This document shows, piece after piece, positions 6,955-7,547 of a DNA stretch of 7,547 nt. This DNA comes from Chitinophagaceae bacterium (lineage in GTDB: Bacteria > Bacteroidota > Bacteroidia > Chitinophagales > Chitinophagaceae): the NCBI GenBank assembly GCA_947461645.1, contig CANHMN010000078.1, positions 1 to 7,547 of the forward strand. The letters run 5' to 3'. The notes under the pieces were generated by a model. That model was not told the origin of the DNA. It saw only the letters and a list, made by a program, of their open reading frames with translations, and searched no databases. The position numbers were made by a program, and so were the translations under genes. Each line of letters opens with the position of its first letter. The first letter of the stretch is position 1.

Positions 6955-6987
6955 CAAAATTAAGCTTAATAACAACGATTGGGGCAA
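6955..6987 (-). promoter_or_regulatory. Probable promoter of the DUF3347/receptor operon
   Basis: The minus strand has a perfect -7 match TAATTTTG at 6955-6962 and a TTG at 6985-6987 that could serve as -33, with a 22-base spacer (slightly long). Transcription would begin around 6949, only about eight bases before the ATG, giving a near-leaderless mRNA. No palindromic operator that would suggest Fur-like or other metal-responsive control was recognised. Confidence 0.5.
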
Positions 6988-7048
6988 GAAAAAGTTCAAT
7001 TGATTGGTGCATTTCTGATTAAACAACCAACCATAGGCCTAAAGAGGC

Positions 7049-7056
7049 TATTTTTG
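7049..7056 (+). promoter_or_regulatory. Probable -7 promoter element of the ABC-F gene
   Basis: TATTTTTG matches TAnnTTTG exactly and is followed by CA, as in the element at 2212-2219, so the two share the ten bases TATTTTTGCA. The expected start near 7062 leaves a leader of about 18 bases. No TTG is present at the right distance for a -33 element. A weak hairpin (7034-7050) overlaps the upstream part of the element. Confidence 0.45.
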
Positions 7057-7079
7057 CAAAAAAATCAACTCTTTTATAC

Positions 7080-7547
7080 ATGCTTTTAGGACTGCAAAAT
7101 GTAACATTTGAATTTGGCGCCAGAACCATTGTTGAGGATGCTACCTGGCATATTCAGCCAAATGAACGCATTGGATTGATAGGCTACAACGGAACAGGAA
7201 AATCAACCTTGCTGAAGGTGTTTACCGGACAATATGCACCTGCTCGTGGAACCGTAGAAAAAGGTAGAGAAACTACCATAGGGTTTTTACATCAGGACCT
7301 TCTTGGCTTTGATACAGAGGATTCCATTCTTGGAGTGGCAATGGGTGCATTTGAAAGAGTAAGACAATTGGAGAAAGAACTTGAAGTTATAGGAGAAGAA
7401 CTCGCTCAAACAGGCGATGAACAACTTGCCATAAAATACGCCGATCTCTTGCATGAGATGGATGTACTTGACGGATACAGCATTGAACACCGCACAGAAG
7501 AAATTTTACAGGGACTTGGTTTTACGAATGATGAACTTAAAAAACCC
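7080..7547 (+). CDS. ABC-F family ATPase, N-terminal part (cut by window edge)
   Basis: ABC-F proteins are soluble twin-ATPase proteins that act on the ribosome (translation factors, or antibiotic-protection proteins) rather than in transport. The first 156 residues are present and the frame is open to the window edge. The first ATPase domain starts at the N-terminus (MLLGLQNVTFEFGARTIVED). Walker A is GYNGTGKST at 35-43 and the Q-loop is near Q72 (GFLHQD). Residues about 91-140 form a charged, helical insertion (FERVRQLEKELEVIGEEL, then YADLLHEMDVLDGY) followed by EEILQGLGF, the arrangement seen in ABC-F proteins just before the signature motif. No transmembrane segment is seen. The signature, Walker B, inter-domain linker and second ATPase lie outside the window, so the subfamily (Uup, EttA, YheS or resistance type) cannot be decided. 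It is divergent from the DUF3347 gene. Confidence 0.9.
   Translation, partial: MLLGLQNVTFEFGARTIVEDATWHIQPNERIGLIGYNGTGKSTLLKVFTGQYAPARGTVEKGRETTIGFLHQDLLGFDTEDSILGVAMGAFERVRQLEKELEVIGEELAQTGDEQLAIKYADLLHEMDVLDGYSIEHRTEEILQGLGFTNDELKKP

Noticed and set aside
7034..7056. Hairpin TAGGCCT/AGGCTA followed by five T residues, resembling an intrinsic terminator on the plus strand.
   Set aside because: No plus-strand gene ends upstream, the stem is short with a bulged G, and the T-run is better explained as part of the -7 promoter element of the ABC-F gene.
7287..7490. A 67-codon minus-strand open frame.
   Set aside because: It is fully antisense to the ABC-F ATPase, whose Walker A and Q-loop fix the true frame.

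Overview
The window comes from a member of the Bacteroidota. The evidence is a moderately AT-rich genome, a TonB-dependent receptor with the N-terminal carboxypeptidase-like regulatory domain typical of that phylum, a DUF3347-type protein, a thrS-infC gene pair, no purine-rich Shine-Dalgarno sequences in front of most genes, and matches to the Bacteroidota -7 promoter element (TAnnTTTG) upstream of every gene that appears to start a transcript. Order and genus cannot be fixed from the sequence alone. A Chitinophaga/Sphingobacterium/Cytophaga-like background fits the protein style.

Layout, left to right. (1) Positions 1-2106, minus strand: a translation block, with full-length threonyl-tRNA synthetase (thrS) followed by the start of translation initiation factor IF-3 (infC), cut by the window edge. 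(2) Positions 2107-2243: a divergent intergenic region with a promoter-like element on each strand. (3) Positions 2244-3901, plus strand: a two-gene unit of unknown function. It encodes a secreted protein (lipocalin-like N-terminal domain, Lys/Asn/Ser/Thr-rich linker, C-terminal beta-rich domain) and a four-helix DUF1648 membrane protein starting five bases after it. (4) Positions 3912-6941, minus strand and convergent with the previous unit: a two-gene unit. Its promoter-proximal gene is a membrane-anchored DUF3347-like protein with a Cys/Met/His motif, and the distal gene is a TonB-dependent outer membrane receptor. (5) Positions 6942-7079: a second divergent intergenic region with promoter-like elements in both directions. 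(6) Positions 7080-7547, plus strand: the N-terminal 156 residues of an ABC-F family ATPase, cut by the window edge.

How the genes may work together: thrS and infC are housekeeping translation genes and probably co-transcribed. The receptor and the DUF3347-like protein probably form a small transport or sensing unit for a metal-related ligand; this rests on the family motif and the gene pairing, not on direct evidence. The secreted protein and DUF1648 protein look like an envelope-associated pair without a known role. No RNA genes, insertion sequences, CRISPR arrays, phage genes or large repeats were seen, and no stretch over 300 bases lacks a gene. Most of the window is ordinary chromosome; the less understood parts are the receptor/DUF3347 pair and the secreted-protein/DUF1648 pair.
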